DNA of 64,000 nucleotides, from assembly GCF_900176515.1 (NCBI RefSeq), contig NZ_FWXV01000023.1, positions 1 to 64,000 on the forward strand. The letters are read 5' to 3'. The translations under genes and the position numbers were made by a program. Below the pieces are notes generated by a model, which worked only from the letters and a program-made list of their open reading frames with translations, did not search any database and was not told where the DNA came from. Positions 52,793-62,413 of the stretch are shown here, piece by piece. Each line of letters starts with the position of its first letter. The stretch's first letter is position 1. This stretch comes from Kibdelosporangium aridum (GTDB taxonomy: Bacteria > Actinomycetota > Actinomycetes > Mycobacteriales > Pseudonocardiaceae).

Positions 52793-54103
52793 ATGGTTGA
52801 TGGTGTGAGCGACTACGACATTGTTGTTTGCGGGGCCGGTGCCGGTGGGTTGACCGCGGCAATTCTGCTGGGAATGCAAGGCCGCCGGGTACTGCTGGTC
52901 GACAAACTCACCGACACGGTGGAAACGTTCAAAGGCGAGCTCCTGCAGCCCGGTTCACTGGCCACGCTGGAGTCGATCGGCGCGCTGGAGACGTTGCGGC
53001 ACGCCGGAGCCCGGCGTATCGACCGGCTGGTCAGTGCCGGTGAGGACGGCTCGGAGCTGTGCGCGATGGACTACAGGTGGCTGCCGAGTGCGTACGACCA
53101 CTGCTTGACCCACACGTACAAGGGAATCCTGGACAACCTGATCCGGCACCTGCCGCCAGGGGTCGAATTCCGGCGCGGGGTCGCGGTCGAGCGCGCGGTG
53201 CGTGACAAGGCAGGCCGGGTGACGGGCGTCGTGCTGCGTAAGGACGGCGAGGTGTCCGCGGGAATGGTCGTCGCGGCGGACGGGCACGCGTCCAAACTGC
53301 GTGGACAGGTCGGGATCGAGGTCGACACGACGCCCTACGACCATCAGGTGGTGGCGATCGATCTGACCGGAGTGCCGGAGCTGGCACACCAGGCCACCAC
53401 GACGATCACCCGCGAGGGCATGCGGGTGATGTACCCGATGCCGGACGGCGGCGGGCGGTTGTACCTGCAGGTGGCCAGGGGTTTGGTGAACCGGATCGGC
53501 AAGCAGGGACTGGCCGCGTGGGTGGACCAGGCCGTCGCCGCGTGTCCGGCCGTGGCACCGATCGCGGAGTCCGTGCGCGCAGGTGTCCCGACCTGCCGGG
53601 TGCTTTCCGCACGCCGTTTCGTCGCGCCCGTTTTCCACGGTGCCGGGATGCCACTGATCGGCGACGCGGCGCACGCTGTGCACCCGATGGCTGGCCAAGG
53701 CATGAACGCCGCGATCGCGGACGCGGTACGACTAGCCGGTGCATTCCGGGACGTATCGGCCACCGATCCGGCGGCGGTCGACGCCGCACTGGCGGAATAC
53801 AACCGGGTCCGCCGGCCCGAGCTGCAGACAATCGCGGAATTCAGTCACCGGTTCGCGGAAATGTTCACCACCGCCGTCGGCATATTCGGGTACGCGCGCA
53901 GTAAGTACATTCTTTCCTGTCATGGCCGGAATCGCCGCTTGTGCTACAAGATCATGCATAACATTTCCGGTCTCGGGTATCAGAAATTCACCGTGCTCGA
54001 CCGGTTGCAGCAGCTCGGCTGGCCGGATCGCACGGCCGATCGGTTGCCCGTCCGTCGAGCCGATGTGGACGGACACGTTGAGGCCACATTGGAGCCGCGT
54101 TGA
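52793..54103 (+). CDS. Squalene-epoxidase-like FAD monooxygenase
   Basis: A 436-residue group-A flavoprotein monooxygenase. The Rossmann motif is VVCGAGAGGLTAAILL (12-27); GELLQPG (48-54) is a hallmark shared with squalene epoxidases; the second FAD motif is LIGDAAHAVHPMAGQGMNAA (about 288-307). The C-terminal roughly 60 residues form a hydrophobic-amphipathic tail, also seen in squalene epoxidases, that may dock to the membrane. It could epoxidise a terminal prenyl double bond and so prepare the substrate for the divergent cyclase; this is inference. ATG 52793 or GTG 52805 are possible starts; neither has a strong ribosome binding site. Confidence 0.85.
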   Translation: MVDGVSDYDIVVCGAGAGGLTAAILLGMQGRRVLLVDKLTDTVETFKGELLQPGSLATLESIGALETLRHAGARRIDRLVSAGEDGSELCAMDYRWLPSAYDHCLTHTYKGILDNLIRHLPPGVEFRRGVAVERAVRDKAGRVTGVVLRKDGEVSAGMVVAADGHASKLRGQVGIEVDTTPYDHQVVAIDLTGVPELAHQATTTITREGMRVMYPMPDGGGRLYLQVARGLVNRIGKQGLAAWVDQAVAACPAVAPIAESVRAGVPTCRVLSARRFVAPVFHGAGMPLIGDAAHAVHPMAGQGMNAAIADAVRLAGAFRDVSATDPAAVDAALAEYNRVRRPELQTIAEFSHRFAEMFTTAVGIFGYARSKYILSCHGRNRRLCYKIMHNISGLGYQKFTVLDRLQQLGWPDRTADRLPVRRADVDGHVEATLEPR

Positions 54104-54146
54104 GCACGGTCGTCCCGGTCGCCACCGTCGCCCTACTTTCGGTGCC

Positions 54147-55076
54147 ATGAAACAGGTGTTGCTGGCCAGCCCGCGCGGGTACTGCGCCGGGGTGGACCGT
54201 GCCGTGCGGGCCGTCGAGACGGCGTTGCAGCGCCACGGCGCGCCGGTCTACGTGCGCAAGCAGATCGTGCACAACACGCACGTGGTGCGCCGTCTGGAGC
54301 GGCTCGGCGCGATATTCGTCGACGAGGTCGGCGAGGTGCCGCCCGGCGCTGTCACAGTGTTCTCCGCGCACGGCGTCTCCCCCGCGGTGCACGAAGCCGC
54401 TGCGGAGCGCTCGTTGCGCACCATTGACGCGACGTGCCCGCTGGTCACCAAGGTGCACCGCGAAGCAGTGCGGGCCGCCGCCCGCGGTGACCAGATCCTG
54501 CTGATCGGCCACCACGGGCACGAGGAGGTCGAAGGCACCAGCGGTGAAGCGCCCACCGACACCATCGTGGTGGACGGCCCCGACGCCGTAGCCGACCTTG
54601 AGGTGCGCGACCCGGCCCGGGTGACGTGGCTTTCCCAGACCACGTTGTCGGTGACCGAGACCGAGCAGACCGTTCGCCTGCTGCGGGAACGGTTCCCGCA
54701 GCTGTCCGACCCGCCGAGCGACGACATCTGCTACGCCACCCAGAACCGTCAGGAGGCGGTCGCCGCACTGGCCGCGCGTGCCGAACTGGTGCTCGTCGTC
54801 GGCTCTGCCAACTCGTCCAACTCGGTGCGGCTGGTGGAGGTCGCCCTGGAGGCAGGCGCTCCCGCCGCGTACCTCGTCGAGGACGCCACGGTGGTCGATC
54901 CCGCCTGGCTGGACGGTGTCCGCACAGCCGGGGTGACCAGTGGCGCGTCCGTCTCGGAAGACCTGGTGGAGCAGGTGCTCGGCCTGCTGGCCGGGCACGG
55001 CTTCGGCGACGTGCACGAACTGCGCACCGTCGAGGAGAACCTGAGCTTCGCGCCACCACGCGAGCTGCGGTCGTAA
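54147..55076 (+). CDS. ispH: 4-hydroxy-3-methylbut-2-enyl diphosphate reductase
   Basis: A 309-residue IspH. The three iron-sulfur cluster ligands are Cys13 (RGYCAGVDRAV), Cys95 (IDATCPLVTK) and Cys193 (DDICYATQNRQ). Other active-site motifs are HNTHVV, FSAHGVS, GHHGHEEVEGT and SANSSNS. It reduces HMBPP to IPP and DMAPP, the last MEP-pathway step. ATG 54147 is right at the beta-1 strand. It follows the flavoprotein gene by 43 bases, in the same orientation. Together with ispG at the right edge it indicates a dedicated or extra precursor supply for terpenoid synthesis; whether a second housekeeping copy exists cannot be seen here. Confidence 0.95.
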   Translation: MKQVLLASPRGYCAGVDRAVRAVETALQRHGAPVYVRKQIVHNTHVVRRLERLGAIFVDEVGEVPPGAVTVFSAHGVSPAVHEAAAERSLRTIDATCPLVTKVHREAVRAAARGDQILLIGHHGHEEVEGTSGEAPTDTIVVDGPDAVADLEVRDPARVTWLSQTTLSVTETEQTVRLLRERFPQLSDPPSDDICYATQNRQEAVAALAARAELVLVVGSANSSNSVRLVEVALEAGAPAAYLVEDATVVDPAWLDGVRTAGVTSGASVSEDLVEQVLGLLAGHGFGDVHELRTVEENLSFAPPRELRS

Positions 55077-55106
55077 CACGCAGGTCAGGCCGTTAACCTG
55101 CCAGTC

Positions 55107-56300
55107 ATGGAGGCGATCAGGGCCGTGCAGGCCGTCGTGTCCGGTGAAGGACGGTCCGAGAAGCTCGCCGTGACCGTGCGCTGGGTCGTGCGCGTGGGCC
55201 TGCTGCTCGTGCTGGCCTACACCGTCGCGGTGACCCCGCCGGGGCTCGGCACGCACGGTCTCGCGGGCCTCAATCTGCTTGGCCTGCTTGTGGGGGCGGT
55301 GGGTTGGCTCGGCTGGGGCGCGTTGCGCGACCGGGAGAGCCCGCTGCGGTTGATCGCCCTGCCGATCGGGGTGGCCGGAGGCGCGTTGCTCGTCCCCGGA
55401 ACGGCCGGCTCGGACGTCGGCGTGATCCTGGTCTGCCTCGTGGTCCTCGCCGCGGCCAGCGCGCTGGAGCCAGGGCCGGCCGGTGTGCTGGCTGTGGTCG
55501 CGATCGTGGCGCTCGCCCTCGCGGAGCGGTTCTGGGACAACCTGCTGCCCGGCGGGTTCGCCGTCCTCGCGGTCGCGGTCTCCTATCTGGGCGGGATCGT
55601 GCGCCGCCAGCGCAAGCTGCACCTCGCACAGACCGAGCTGCTGCTGGTGGAGACCCAGGTCGCGAAGGAGGAACAAGCCCGCGCGGCGGCGCTGGACGAG
55701 CGGGCCCGTATCGCTCGCGAGATCCACGACGTCCTGGCTCATTCCCTCGGCGGTTTGCTCGTGCAGCTGGAAGCGGCGGACGCACTGCTGGAAAAGGTGC
55801 CGGGCGCGGAGAAAGCGCGATCCTGCGTCGTGCGCGCACGCAGCCTGGCAGGCGAAGGACTGACTGAGACCCGCCGGGCGGTCAGCGCGTTGCGCGGGGA
55901 CAAGCGGTCGCTGCCGGAGTTCCTGACCACGCTCGTTGCGGACTACCAGGCCGATTTGGATGTGCCCGTCACCCTCGATCTGCCTGCCGAGCAAGTGGAG
56001 TTGCGGCCCGAGGTGACGTTGGCGCTGCAGCGCCTCAGCCAGGAGGCGATGACGAACGTACGCAGACACGCCCCGGGCGCGCCGGTGGCTGTCTCGTTGT
56101 CCGTCGACGGGGGCTGGGTCGAGCTAGTCGTACACAACGGTGAGCCCACGGCCGTCGAGCACGCCACCACAGGCGGCGGCTACGGACTCATCGGCATGCG
56201 CGAACGGATAGAACAGCTGTCGGGCACGTTGGACGCGGCACCCGAGGGTCGAGGTTGGACCATACGCACTCGTGTCCCGCAGCGAACTGAAGGAGACTGA
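55107..56300 (+). CDS. NarL-type membrane sensor histidine kinase
   Basis: A 397-residue kinase. Five to six N-terminal membrane helices (about 25-170, with LLVLAYTVAVTPPG and LNLLGLLVGAVGWLGWG) lack a large outside loop. They are followed by a coiled linker and HisKA_3 with the H-box ARIAREIHDVLAHSLGG (His about 207), then HATPase_c (SQEAMTNVRRHA, GGGYGLIGMRERIEQLSGTL). It senses something in or near the membrane. The stop TGA overlaps the regulator ATG (TGATG). It lies 30 bases after ispH, so may be co-transcribed with the biosynthetic genes. Confidence 0.92.
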   Translation: MEAIRAVQAVVSGEGRSEKLAVTVRWVVRVGLLLVLAYTVAVTPPGLGTHGLAGLNLLGLLVGAVGWLGWGALRDRESPLRLIALPIGVAGGALLVPGTAGSDVGVILVCLVVLAAASALEPGPAGVLAVVAIVALALAERFWDNLLPGGFAVLAVAVSYLGGIVRRQRKLHLAQTELLLVETQVAKEEQARAAALDERARIAREIHDVLAHSLGGLLVQLEAADALLEKVPGAEKARSCVVRARSLAGEGLTETRRAVSALRGDKRSLPEFLTTLVADYQADLDVPVTLDLPAEQVELRPEVTLALQRLSQEAMTNVRRHAPGAPVAVSLSVDGGWVELVVHNGEPTAVEHATTGGGYGLIGMRERIEQLSGTLDAAPEGRGWTIRTRVPQRTEGD

Positions 56301-56974
56301 TGGAGGCCGGGCAACGACGGTTGCGTGTGTTGGTCGCCGATGACCAGACGGCGGTGCGTGAGGGTCTGGTGACGTTGCTGGAGACCTTCCCCGAGATGGA
56401 AGTGGTTGGTGCTGCGGCAAACGGGGACGCCGTGCTGGAGATGGTCGCCGCCGACCCGCCGGACGTCGTCCTGATGGATCTGCGGATGCCCGGCCGTGAC
56501 GGGGTCAGCACCACAGCCCAGCTCCGGGCCGACTACCCCACGGTGAACGTCGTCGTGCTCACGACCTACGCCGATGATGCCTCGGTACGCGACGCCCTGC
56601 GTGCGGGCGCCCTCGGGTTCCTCACCAAGGATGCAGGCCGGGCCGACATCGCCCGGGCACTGGCCGCGGCGGCGTCCGGTCAGTCGGTGATGGACGCCGA
56701 GGTGCAGCGCCGCCTGCTCGCCGGCATCGCCGACCCGGCCGAGCCGGTGCCGTCCACCGGTTCGCACGAGGTGCTGAGCGGCCGCGAGATCGAGGTGCTG
56801 CGGCTGATCGCGGCCGGTCTGTCCAACCGGGAGATCGCCGGGAAGCTGTTCATCGGCGAGGCGACCGTGAAGAGCCACATCAACCGGATCTTCGCGAAAA
56901 CCGGCGTACGGGACCGGGCGCAGGCAGTGCGATATGCGTTCCAGCACGGCCTCACCGGTGAACCGCGCGGCTGA
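56300..56974 (+). CDS. NarL/FixJ-family response regulator
   Basis: A 224-residue regulator: receiver with Asp60 in VVLMDLRMPGRDG and an intact acidic pair (VADDQ), Lys in GFLTKDAG, and a LuxR HTH (LSGREIEVLRLIAAGL, TVKSHINRIFAK). It is the partner of the kinase just upstream. Its 3' end overlaps the convergent ABC gene by 23 bases. It may control the cluster in response to membrane stress or product. Confidence 0.93.
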   Translation: MEAGQRRLRVLVADDQTAVREGLVTLLETFPEMEVVGAAANGDAVLEMVAADPPDVVLMDLRMPGRDGVSTTAQLRADYPTVNVVVLTTYADDASVRDALRAGALGFLTKDAGRADIARALAAAASGQSVMDAEVQRRLLAGIADPAEPVPSTGSHEVLSGREIEVLRLIAAGLSNREIAGKLFIGEATVKSHINRIFAKTGVRDRAQAVRYAFQHGLTGEPRG

Positions 56975-59900
56975 GGTTTCCCCACAACTTCGCGTACTGG
57001 CCGTCGGCGGCCAGAAGTTCGGCGTGGGTCCCGAGTTCGACCAACCGACCGCCGTCCAGCACGGCGATGCGATCCGCGCGTGCGGCGGTACTCAGCCGGT
57101 GCGCGACCACGACCACGGTGCAGCCCGCGGACGCGGCGGTCACGGCGGCTCGGCAACGCGCTTCGGTACGCGGGTCCAGGTTCGCCGTGGCTTCGTCCAG
57201 CACCAAGATCGCGGGCGACAGCAGACGCGCCCTGGCCAACGACACGAGCTGCCGCTGGCCCGCCGACAGTGCGGCCCCGCCGGTGGTGTCATAACCGTCC
57301 GGCAAGGACTGGAACACCTCATGTGCCCCGACCGCTCGCGCAGCAGCGATCACCTCCTGCGGGCTGGCGCCGGGACGGCCGTAGCGGATGTTGTCGAACA
57401 CGCTGCCACCGAACAGGTACGGCTCCTGCGGCACGAAGCCGATCCGGGCGCGCAGTAGCCGCGTGTCGTAGGTCCGCAGGTCGACGCCGTCCACCATGAC
57501 ACGACCTTGGCGCGGGTCGTGGAACCGCAGCAGCAGTTTCAGCAGCGTCGACTTGCCTGCTCCGCTCGCCCCGACCACAGCCAGCGTGCTGCCCGCCGGT
57601 ACGTCGAGCGACACCCCAGCCAGCGCGTCACACCGCGCGCCGGGATAGCGCATCCGCACTCGGTCGAACCGCACCGCGCCTCGGGCCCGCGGCGGCGCGA
57701 TCGGTTGCGGTGGCGGCAATACCGCTGGTTTCTTTTGCAGGAAAGCGCGTAGCCGTCGCACTGCCACAGCCGCTTGCGCGTATCCGTCGTACGCCTGGGC
57801 GAATTGCTGCACGGGCGCGAACAGCGAGTCGAGGTACAACACGAAGGCGACGAGGACACCCGCAGTGAGAGTGCCTTCTGCGATCCGCGCCGCGCCCGCC
57901 GCGAGCACCACAGCGCTGGTCACCGCGCCAACCAGTTCGACGAACGGGAAGTACACCGCGATCAGCAGGTGGGTACGCACCCGTGCGTCCCGGTATCGGC
58001 GATCATGCGCGGCTAGTTCGGCGGCGCTGTCGGCGGCGCGTCCGTGCAGCCGCACCACGGTTAGCCTGCTGATCGCTTCGTGCAGCGCCCCGGTGAACGC
58101 GGCGAGGTTTTCCCTTGCGGCGGCGTACAACGGTGTTGAGCGGCGCCGGAGCCACAGGGTGGCGGCAAGCACCAACGGAACACCGGCCAGCGCGAGCAGC
58201 GCCAGGCGACCGTCCATCAGGGACAGTGCGACGACCGCGCCGATCGCCGTGATCATGCTGATCAGTGCTCCGGGCAGGTCGTTGCGCAGGAAGTGCGACA
58301 GCGCCTCGATGTCGGTCGTCAGCAGGGTTACCAGGCGGCGGCGGTCTCGCTCCGCCGGACCTAGCTCCAGCGCGTGCCGTACGGCCCGGCTACGCAGCGC
58401 GAACAGCACGCGCTCGCAGGTACGGCCCGTGACCACTGTTTCGCCTGCTGTGCTGAGTGCGTTCAATGCGACCAGGCCTGCGGCGGCTGCGACCCAGGCG
58501 AGCAATACGCCGAGCTGCCCGGCGTCCACGCCGCGGCCCACGGCGAGAGGTCGCAGGACGTCAGTTGCCGTGCCGACGCCGAGAAGCAAAAGGCCGGTGA
58601 GGAATCCGGTGCGGTGCGCGCGAATCAGGCCGTGACGGCGGGGTGGTGCCTCGATGACTTGCGGGACAACGCGTTCTGTCACTGGCATGGCGATGGCTTG
58701 TGACGCAACATGTTCTTCCTCGTCAAGCATCGCACTGTAAGCGGGACAACGAGCCTCCAACTCCTCGTGGCTCCCGACATCCACGACCCGGCCAGACTCC
58801 AGCACCACGATCCGATCTGCGGCGCGCAACATGCCCGGCCGACTGGTCGCCACGATCCGGGTGGCGGCCAGACTGTCGAGGTGATGGTGGATCGCCTTTT
58901 CCGTCGTCGCGTCCACCGCTGTCGTCGGGTCGTCGAGCAACAGCAGTCCCGGTCGCGGCAGTAGCGCCCGGGCCAAGGCAATCCGCTGGCGTTGGCCGCC
59001 GGACAGCTCCGCGTCGCTGATCACGGTGTCGTACGCCTGCGGGCTCGCCATGATGAAGTCGTGCGCCCCGGCGGCCTGCGCCGCGGCGACGATCCGTGCA
59101 CGGGAGGCGCCCGGGTCGCCGTAAGCGACGTTCGCCGCGAAGGAGCCGCGCACCAGTTGTGGTTCTTCGGTGAGCACGCCGACCGCGCGGTGCAGCGCCA
59201 GCGCTCGGACGTCGACGCCCCCGATGCGCACGCACCCCGCGGTGACGTCGTATCGGCGGCACAACAGCCGCAACAAGGTGGACTTCCCGGAACCCGGAGC
59301 TCCCGTCACCGCCACGTACTCGCCTGGTGCGACATCCAGCGATACGCCGTGCAGCACCGGTTCGGCGCCGTAGCCGAACCTCACGTCCCGCAACTCGACC
59401 CCGATCGGAGTCTGCACGACGATCGCACCGTCCACAAGCGACGGTTGAGTGTCGATCAGCGTGAAGCAGCGCGCCAAGCCGGAACGCGCTTCCTGCGCGT
59501 AGCCGACCAGACCGGCCAGCGCGCGCACCGGCCCGACCAGCTGCGCCAGGTAGCTGATGAACGCGACGAAGGTGCCGAGGCTGATGTCGTGCTGCAGCAC
59601 CAGCCACCCGCCGATGCCCAAAACGCCGACTTGCCCAGCGAGTGGCACGGCGCTCATCAGCGGCAGGATCATCGCGGACACCTTCGCGACCCGGATCCGG
59701 GCGACGCGCAGCGCTGCGGCGTCTTGCTCGATCGCGGCCAGCTCGTGGTCCTGCCGGCCGAACGCGGTCACCACGTGCAACCCGTCGAGGACCTCGGACA
59801 CCCGGCCGGTCAGCTCCGCCGACCGCTGCTGGGCGGCCTGGCTGGCGGGGAAGATCCGGCTGCGTGCCAGATGGACGCCCAGCACCAGCAGTGGGCACAT

Positions 59901-60374
59901 CGCCAGAACCAGGCCGGTCAAGGTGGGTGAGAGCAGCACCATCGCCGTCCCGGAGATCACGAGCAGCACGACATTTCCGAGCGCGGCAGGCAGCGGGTCG
60001 AGCAGGCCCTGCGCGTAACTGACATCGCCAGTGGCCCTGCCGAGCAACTGCCCGGTTCCGTACTCGTCGCGCTGTGCCTCGTCCAGCCGGTGCATCGCGG
60101 CCACCAGGTCGGCGCGCAGCTCGCGCTGTACGTCGAGCGCCACCCGGCCGCCCCAGTACTGCCGCACGGCCGTGGCCACGAACCGGCCGAGCGCGAATGC
60201 CAGCAGCACAGCCAAGTACGGCGCGATCGGGTCGATGTGCGCGACAACAGTACGGTCCACCAACCGTTGCTGAACCAAGGGCAGCGCAGCGGCAAATCCG
60301 GTAGCGGCCAACGCAGCCACGGTCGCGAGCGCAAAAGCGCCGCGATGCCGACCCACGTAGCCAAGGAGCCGCAT
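56952..60374 (-). CDS. Single-chain ABC exporter (TMD-NBD-TMD-NBD)
   Basis: An 1140-residue fused exporter. Membrane domain 1 is about 1-300 and nucleotide domain 1 about 325-560 (Walker A GAPGSGKST, signature LSGGQRQR). Membrane domain 2 is about 600-870 and nucleotide domain 2 about 900-1140 (Walker A GASGAGKST, signature LSAGQRQ). NBD1 has LLLLDDPTTAVD, with Asp in place of the catalytic Glu, and IVATSRPGM, lacking the H-loop His. NBD2 has canonical LDEATANLD and VVVAHRLS. This asymmetry is typical of heterodimeric exporters but here in one chain. It probably exports the cluster product. Its ATG overlaps the GH57 stop (TGATG), so expression is coupled. Confidence 0.92.
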   Translation of the reverse strand: MRLLGYVGRHRGAFALATVAALAATGFAAALPLVQQRLVDRTVVAHIDPIAPYLAVLLAFALGRFVATAVRQYWGGRVALDVQRELRADLVAAMHRLDEAQRDEYGTGQLLGRATGDVSYAQGLLDPLPAALGNVVLLVISGTAMVLLSPTLTGLVLAMCPLLVLGVHLARSRIFPASQAAQQRSAELTGRVSEVLDGLHVVTAFGRQDHELAAIEQDAAALRVARIRVAKVSAMILPLMSAVPLAGQVGVLGIGGWLVLQHDISLGTFVAFISYLAQLVGPVRALAGLVGYAQEARSGLARCFTLIDTQPSLVDGAIVVQTPIGVELRDVRFGYGAEPVLHGVSLDVAPGEYVAVTGAPGSGKSTLLRLLCRRYDVTAGCVRIGGVDVRALALHRAVGVLTEEPQLVRGSFAANVAYGDPGASRARIVAAAQAAGAHDFIMASPQAYDTVISDAELSGGQRQRIALARALLPRPGLLLLDDPTTAVDATTEKAIHHHLDSLAATRIVATSRPGMLRAADRIVVLESGRVVDVGSHEELEARCPAYSAMLDEEEHVASQAIAMPVTERVVPQVIEAPPRRHGLIRAHRTGFLTGLLLLGVGTATDVLRPLAVGRGVDAGQLGVLLAWVAAAAGLVALNALSTAGETVVTGRTCERVLFALRSRAVRHALELGPAERDRRRLVTLLTTDIEALSHFLRNDLPGALISMITAIGAVVALSLMDGRLALLALAGVPLVLAATLWLRRRSTPLYAAARENLAAFTGALHEAISRLTVVRLHGRAADSAAELAAHDRRYRDARVRTHLLIAVYFPFVELVGAVTSAVVLAAGAARIAEGTLTAGVLVAFVLYLDSLFAPVQQFAQAYDGYAQAAVAVRRLRAFLQKKPAVLPPPQPIAPPRARGAVRFDRVRMRYPGARCDALAGVSLDVPAGSTLAVVGASGAGKSTLLKLLLRFHDPRQGRVMVDGVDLRTYDTRLLRARIGFVPQEPYLFGGSVFDNIRYGRPGASPQEVIAAARAVGAHEVFQSLPDGYDTTGGAALSAGQRQLVSLARARLLSPAILVLDEATANLDPRTEARCRAAVTAASAGCTVVVVAHRLSTAARADRIAVLDGGRLVELGTHAELLAADGQYAKLWGNLSRAVHR

Positions 60375-62413
60375 CAGGACGGAGCGGCCAGCGCCGCCGT
60401 GGACCTCACCTGCCCTGGCGGTGCGGGGTGCAGCACGTCGCGGGCCATCGCCAGCCAGCGCACCGCGAACGAGTCGTGCATGAATCCGGCGCCCACCAAC
60501 AGATCCACGTGAGTGTCGTGGGCAGTTACGGTGGCGGGCAAGCCGTGCCCGGCGGCGGTGTGCTCGTCGGTGACCACCGTCGCCTGTCCGGGATCGAAGG
60601 CCAGCCAGCACTGGCTCGCTTCGCCCTGCCAGCCGCGCCACAGCTGCCCGCCGACCGCGGTCAGCCCGGCCCGGCCGCCGAGCAGTGCTTCCAGGTAGTC
60701 GGGCACGATCAGGTTCTCGATCCGCCGTCCCGGCGTCGCGGTGTGGATGCAGGCCAACAACGCGGGAACGCCGTTGAGAAGCGCGTAACGGCGTGCCTCG
60801 GTGGCGGTGCCGTCCTCCGGGCGCAGATCCACCACCACCGCAGCCGGGTCCTGTGTGGACACCCAAGGTATCCAGGCGCGGTGCGCGGTCTCACTGTCTG
60901 CCAGCGCGCCGGGGTGCGCCGCAGGCACGTCCATGTAGCGGTGCAACTCTTCCTGGAAGTTCCAATGGTCGGCAGGATTGCCGACGATCAGCGCGGGCGG
61001 ATGGTCGCCGCACGACGGGTGTGGGCGGCGGTGCGCCATCAGCGTCACCCGCGCACCTTCTCGTGGTGCGATGAGGCACCACACGTCATCGCTCACCATG
61101 ATCAGTTCCTCGGCGCCGTCTCCGTCGATGTCGTACAGGCCCGCGGAAGGGGTGTACTGCCCGCCGGCCGACCAGCGCGCCGCCGACAGCAGCGGCCGGG
61201 CCAAGCGCGCGTGCGAGGCGGTGGCCCGCACCCACGGGGCCAGCGCCCGGCCCTGTCCGTCTTCGGTGCTGTCCTGCCAGCCAAGCTCGTGCTGGCCGAG
61301 CAAGAGCATCCGCTCGGCCAGCAACCGCAGCCGTGGCTCGACCGCGTCACCGGCTTGCAGCAGCTCGCATTCGACGTCCGCCAGCAATTCGCCGTAAGGC
61401 CACCATTGCGGGGTGTCCGTCCAGCCTCGGTACGACGGCCCCGCCGACCAGGCCACCTCCAGCTCGTAGTAGGTCCCGGCGGGAACGTGGGCGCGCGCAG
61501 GCCGTGGCCGCTCATCCAGCCACGGGTCCAGGGCGATCGGCTCGGCCAGTTCGGTGGCGGCGAGGAAGCGCAGCAGCTCTTCGTAGCGTTCCAGTGCGGG
61601 TTCCCAGCCGCCGACCCCGGCGGCGCGTTCCATGTCGTCGGCGTACACCAAGATCTCCTCGCCGGTGTGCCGATCACCGATGTCCGCGAGGAACGCCTCA
61701 AGGAACTTCAGGTGCTCACCGGTCCGTGGCGGGAACAGGTAGCGCAGATAGGAGCAGATCGGCACCACGGTGAGGTCGTCCGTGACTGCGGCCGGGCGTA
61801 GCCGACGCAAGTCTGCGAGTCCCGGGATGAACGGCGGCGGGTGCTCGGGGTCCCAGCGATAGGGCCCATGCAGGTCGACGTGCGCACGTGAGTCTGCCGG
61901 GTAGCCGTCTTTCGGCACTGGCTTCGCGAGCAGCCGGTCGTCCACAAGAACTCGCCGGATTCCCGCCTCGGACAGGACTTCGGCCAGCTCGGGCGCCCAC
62001 ACCCGCTCAGGCAGCCAGCCGGTCGGCGGCTGGCCCACGCCGAAGTGCCGCCGGTTCAGCTCCGCGGCGGTGGCGAGCTGACGGCGGTTCGACCACTGTG
62101 AGCAGGCAGGCATGACGGGTTCGGAGTAGGTGCCGCCGAGCAGCGAGACGGTGCCGTCGGCGATGCGTTCGTTGACCAGGTCCACAAACCCGGGGCGGTG
62201 CCACAACGCGGCCTCGATCAGCGTGCCTGACAGATGCAGACCGGTGGGAATGCCGTACCGGCGATGCAGGTCGAGAACCGCGGCGTACCCGTCACAGATG
62301 CGCCCAACGCCGTCGCGGTTGTCGTAGCCGTCGGTGATGTTCAGCTGGTTGGCGTGATGGACGAAGGCGAGCGGTACGGCGGACAAGACATTCCTCCCCG
62401 GCGGCGATGACAT
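60374..62413 (-). CDS. GH57-family glycoside hydrolase/transferase-like protein
   Basis: A 679-residue protein. The N-terminal (beta/alpha)7 domain begins PLAFVHHANQLNITDG and carries GTYSEPVMP, WLPERVWAPELAEVL and YADDMERAAG, matching GH57 conserved regions (alpha-amylase/4-alpha-glucanotransferase type). The C-terminal roughly 300 residues form a beta-rich accessory domain. No signal peptide is seen, so it acts in the cytoplasm, on glucans or as a glucosyl transferase. It is the first gene of a two-gene operon with the ABC exporter. A role in glycosylating or deglycosylating an exported product is possible but unproven. Confidence 0.82.
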   Translation of the reverse strand: MSSPPGRNVLSAVPLAFVHHANQLNITDGYDNRDGVGRICDGYAAVLDLHRRYGIPTGLHLSGTLIEAALWHRPGFVDLVNERIADGTVSLLGGTYSEPVMPACSQWSNRRQLATAAELNRRHFGVGQPPTGWLPERVWAPELAEVLSEAGIRRVLVDDRLLAKPVPKDGYPADSRAHVDLHGPYRWDPEHPPPFIPGLADLRRLRPAAVTDDLTVVPICSYLRYLFPPRTGEHLKFLEAFLADIGDRHTGEEILVYADDMERAAGVGGWEPALERYEELLRFLAATELAEPIALDPWLDERPRPARAHVPAGTYYELEVAWSAGPSYRGWTDTPQWWPYGELLADVECELLQAGDAVEPRLRLLAERMLLLGQHELGWQDSTEDGQGRALAPWVRATASHARLARPLLSAARWSAGGQYTPSAGLYDIDGDGAEELIMVSDDVWCLIAPREGARVTLMAHRRPHPSCGDHPPALIVGNPADHWNFQEELHRYMDVPAAHPGALADSETAHRAWIPWVSTQDPAAVVVDLRPEDGTATEARRYALLNGVPALLACIHTATPGRRIENLIVPDYLEALLGGRAGLTAVGGQLWRGWQGEASQCWLAFDPGQATVVTDEHTAAGHGLPATVTAHDTHVDLLVGAGFMHDSFAVRWLAMARDVLHPAPPGQVRSTAALAAPS

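Noticed and set aside
53988..56069. 693-codon minus-strand open frame across ispH and the sensor kinase
   Set aside because: Composition is His/Gln/Arg/Gly-rich shadow-type; ispH and the kinase on the plus strand carry full motif sets.
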